NCBI RefSeq assembly: GCF_000485595.1
Contig: NW_014577210.1
Location: 22,089-66,508 of the forward strand
Direction of reading: 5' to 3'
Length of the DNA stretch: 44,420 nt
From: Priapulus caudatus
Lineage: Eukaryota; Priapulida; Priapulimorpha; Priapulimorphida; Priapulidae
The notes below the pieces were generated by a model. It ran no database searches. It worked only from the letters and a program-made list of their open reading frames with translations, and had not been told where the DNA came from. Of the stretch, positions 42,496-44,420 are shown in pieces (the first letter of the stretch is position 1; the number at the start of each line of letters is the position of its first letter). Made by a program: the position numbers and the translations under genes.

Positions 42496-42537
42496 CTGTG
42501 ACCCGTCACTGAGATCTTACACCTATCACTTACGACA
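42496..42537 (-). CDS. Tentative 42-base exon of the minus-strand gene
   Basis: Minus-strand acceptor GCATGTTTCAG and donor CACAG/GTAACT enclose 42 open bases encoding VVSDRCKISVTGH. The 2-base remainder AG joins the C of the next exon to give Ser, in phase with NNLQHW. The exon is short and holds an internal GTAAGT, so it may be chance. Confidence 0.3.
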
Positions 42538-42674
42538 CTGAAACATGCACGCATCAACACGAGTAGTTACTGATGACAGACACATCTAGTCAAATCTAAC
42601 ACTGGACGACGACTAGAGGACAATCAGATGGTTAACAGTCACAGCCAACACTGTACAACGGCTCATACACAGAA

Positions 42675-42675
<1 letters not shown>

Positions 42676-42754
<79 letters not shown>
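42676..42754. repeat. TACATA hexanucleotide array, about 13 copies
   Basis: A perfect 6-base unit (TACATA/CATATA register) repeated without interruption. The Cys/Ile minus-strand frame across it is an artefact. Confidence 0.95.
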
Positions 42755-42913
42755 GTTCCCACTAGAACTGCAGTCAGAACTACAGTCAGTGCTAACATCG
42801 AACACCGAGCTGCTAAACAAAAGCATCTGACGACGACGACAGCTTATCATGGCCGACGTCGCCCGACGAAGTGTTAGCGACACACAAGCCGGTCGGCGTT
42901 TGTAGATCTATAA

Positions 42914-42967
<54 letters not shown>

Positions 42968-42978
42968 TATATAAGTAT
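42914..42978. repeat. TA microsatellite
   Basis: About 30 TA steps with one A slip at 42960. Confidence 0.93.
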
Positions 42979-43239
42979 ATGTATATATTGTCGCAACTAA
43001 CAACATCGTAACGACGTATCCGACAGGATAAAGAAGTCGTAAACACTGACAACATCTATGCTAAATCGACATTTGGTGTGGGTGGGGAAGTTTGGGGCAG
43101 AGCTTGTGTGAGTTCCACCCGGACGCTCCGTCTCTCTCCCACGAGGGGACTCAGGGGAGGTGGACCGGTACCACCCAGCCCGAGATTGTGTCTGCGAGAA
43201 ACGAAGACTTGCACCCCGTCGTATACGTTGGGGGTGTAC

Positions 43240-43700
43240 GAACGTGATACGGATCAAAGCGACGCGCTGCGAACGCGGGGATCTCTCGCGCGGGGGTGGG
43301 GGAGGGTAGGGTGCGCGCTCGCGACCGAATCTGAGGGGGGTGGGGCGGCGCGCGCGCGTGTGTACTGCTCGGAGGTTTTCTTCCGTCTCAGCGCCACCTA
43401 TCGGGGGTCTTTACGCGTGTGACGTCACCGCGTGACTGAGCAGTGAAAGCGGGAATGCTGCCAACGCTTCCAGCCAATCGGGGTGCAAGCGTCTGTTACC
43501 GCTTTTATTGACGAACGTTAACATATCCGACGGGCCTCAAGAATGTGACCGCGGAAAAAAAATTGGCGAAGTTTTTTTGTCGGTTTCCGCGTTTATTTTT
43601 CTCACTTTCTGTTGCTCTCGACGAATTCGTGCGTGGCGTCCGTTGCGACCGCGGCGCCACCTCGCGGAGTGGGTCTCGCGGGAAAAGCGTGGGCCGACAG
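43240..43700. promoter_or_regulatory. CpG-rich candidate promoter with perfect CRE and CCAAT box
   Basis: CpG density is high from about 43240 (GCGACGCGCTGCG, GCGGCGCGCGCGCG). A perfect CRE, TGACGTCA, lies at 43420-43427, a CCAAT box at 43474-43478, and an E2F-like GCGGGAA near 43449. Direction cannot be read from the motifs. The nearest supported gene to the left is on the minus strand (ending at 41189), so this may be its promoter. An unseen plus-strand gene beyond the window is the alternative. Confidence 0.4.
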
Positions 43701-43795
43701 GCACCACACAGATTGAATGTCGCACAGTGCGGTGTGAACACGGATGCGACATAGAACATTGCGCGGGCGTGTGTGTGTGTGTGTGTGTGTGTGAC

Positions 43796-44420
43796 AAAAT
43801 AAAGTAAGTATTCCAGTGCGTAAGTGCTTCCATCATCTGTAACACCGTATTACGTTACGCTACGTTGTGCTTGCTGCGCGAGGCCGTGGCATTATCATGA
43901 TGCCGCAGCGTTATTACGACGTCATAGCACATCGTGGTCACTGAAGCCTCATCTCTCTGTCGTTCAGGTTACGCCGGCTACGGAGGATGCAGCGAGGCTT
44001 CAAGGACGAGATGCAGAGCATTGAAGGGCAGCAGTTTGATCGACAGGTAAATGAGACTCACCCCTCCTCCCCGCTTCTCCCTCCCCATCCCTCCTCTCCT
44101 CTCCTCTCCCCTCCCACTCGTACCGTGTGCCCCTCCCACCGTGTATGTTTGACATCGATTAGTTTATTAACATTTATGATAGCTGCGATTTGTAGCTGGG
44201 CGACGCAGTGTTAGAAATGCTAGAGGTGGGAGTGATAGTAAAGCCGTGAGATCAGAGGGTTAAACTATATTCTACGGCTTAACCGCACCGCATACACTGA
44301 CCCCCTGAGGAGTCGGACTCTATCCTACAGCACTAACCCCGCACACAAATACCCCCCCCCCCGACCCGAGCATACTACTTGGAGGTATTGCCACAGTGTG
44401 CTGTGCGTACCACGTGGTAG
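43796..44420. repeat. Duplicated segment, copy 2, running off the window end
   Basis: This is an approximately 99% identical copy of 35981-36605. Its left edge directly follows a GT microsatellite (43769-43793). The copy continues to the last base of the window, so its right edge is unknown. Confidence 0.97.
43968..44046 (+). pseudogene. Second copy of SYCP2 exon 35
   Basis: Base-for-base identical to exon 36153-36231, including acceptor GTCGTTCAG and donor CAG/GTAAATG. It lies beyond the SYCP2 stop codon and beyond a minus-strand gene, so it cannot be part of the transcript described here unless the assembly order is wrong or a second SYCP2 copy follows. Confidence 0.85.

Noticed and set aside
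42997-43422. Minus- and plus-strand frames in the CpG-rich block as a first exon
   Set aside because: No splice donor in phase with the downstream minus-strand exons could be supported, and the frames are GC-rich without known motifs.

Overview
The window is eukaryotic, animal-type genomic DNA. It holds many small exons with GT-AG borders and matching phases, long introns, dense microsatellites and minisatellites, foldback elements and two 10-base N gaps. Nothing bacterial, plasmid or phage is visible. Gene content and repeat style suggest an invertebrate, probably marine, but I cannot name the species.

The main gene lies on the plus strand from about 6.6 to 37.4 kb. It is an ortholog of SYCP2/SYCP2L, the synaptonemal-complex axial/lateral-element protein that organises meiotic chromosome axes. 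I assembled 37 coding exons by hand (6623-37376), which predict about 2,356 residues. In order these are: an armadillo-repeat-like domain (about 1-233), a Spt16M-like domain (about 234-373), a very long, charged, repeat-rich middle (about 374-2170) and a C-terminal coiled coil that ends in the family's NVRR-x-L-x-x-x-FMS tail. Every exon junction agrees in phase except exon 29/30. One intron (26) appears to use a GC-AG donor. Intron 20 (about 8 kb) contains a hAT-like nonautonomous element, degenerate minisatellites, a G-quadruplex-prone tract and a 1.6-kb purine tract.

Upstream (1-6.6 kb) are CA/CG arrays, AT-rich spacer, a CpG-rich block, a 2-kb GA-dominated purine tract, a candidate CRE/CCAAT promoter near 5.75 kb, and two adjacent palindromes (6119-6466 and 6489-6571) just before the start codon.

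Downstream (37.4-44.4 kb), a second gene runs on the minus strand. Two phase-compatible terminal exons (42016-41883 and 41469-41189) encode a Lys/Glu/Gln-rich helix and a Gly/Asp/Glu-rich tail; I do not recognise the family. A CpG-rich block with a perfect CRE and a CCAAT box (43.2-43.7 kb) may be its promoter. The last 625 bases (43796-44420) are an approximately 99% identical copy of 35981-36605, including SYCP2 exon 35. This is either a recent segmental duplication or an uncollapsed haplotype.
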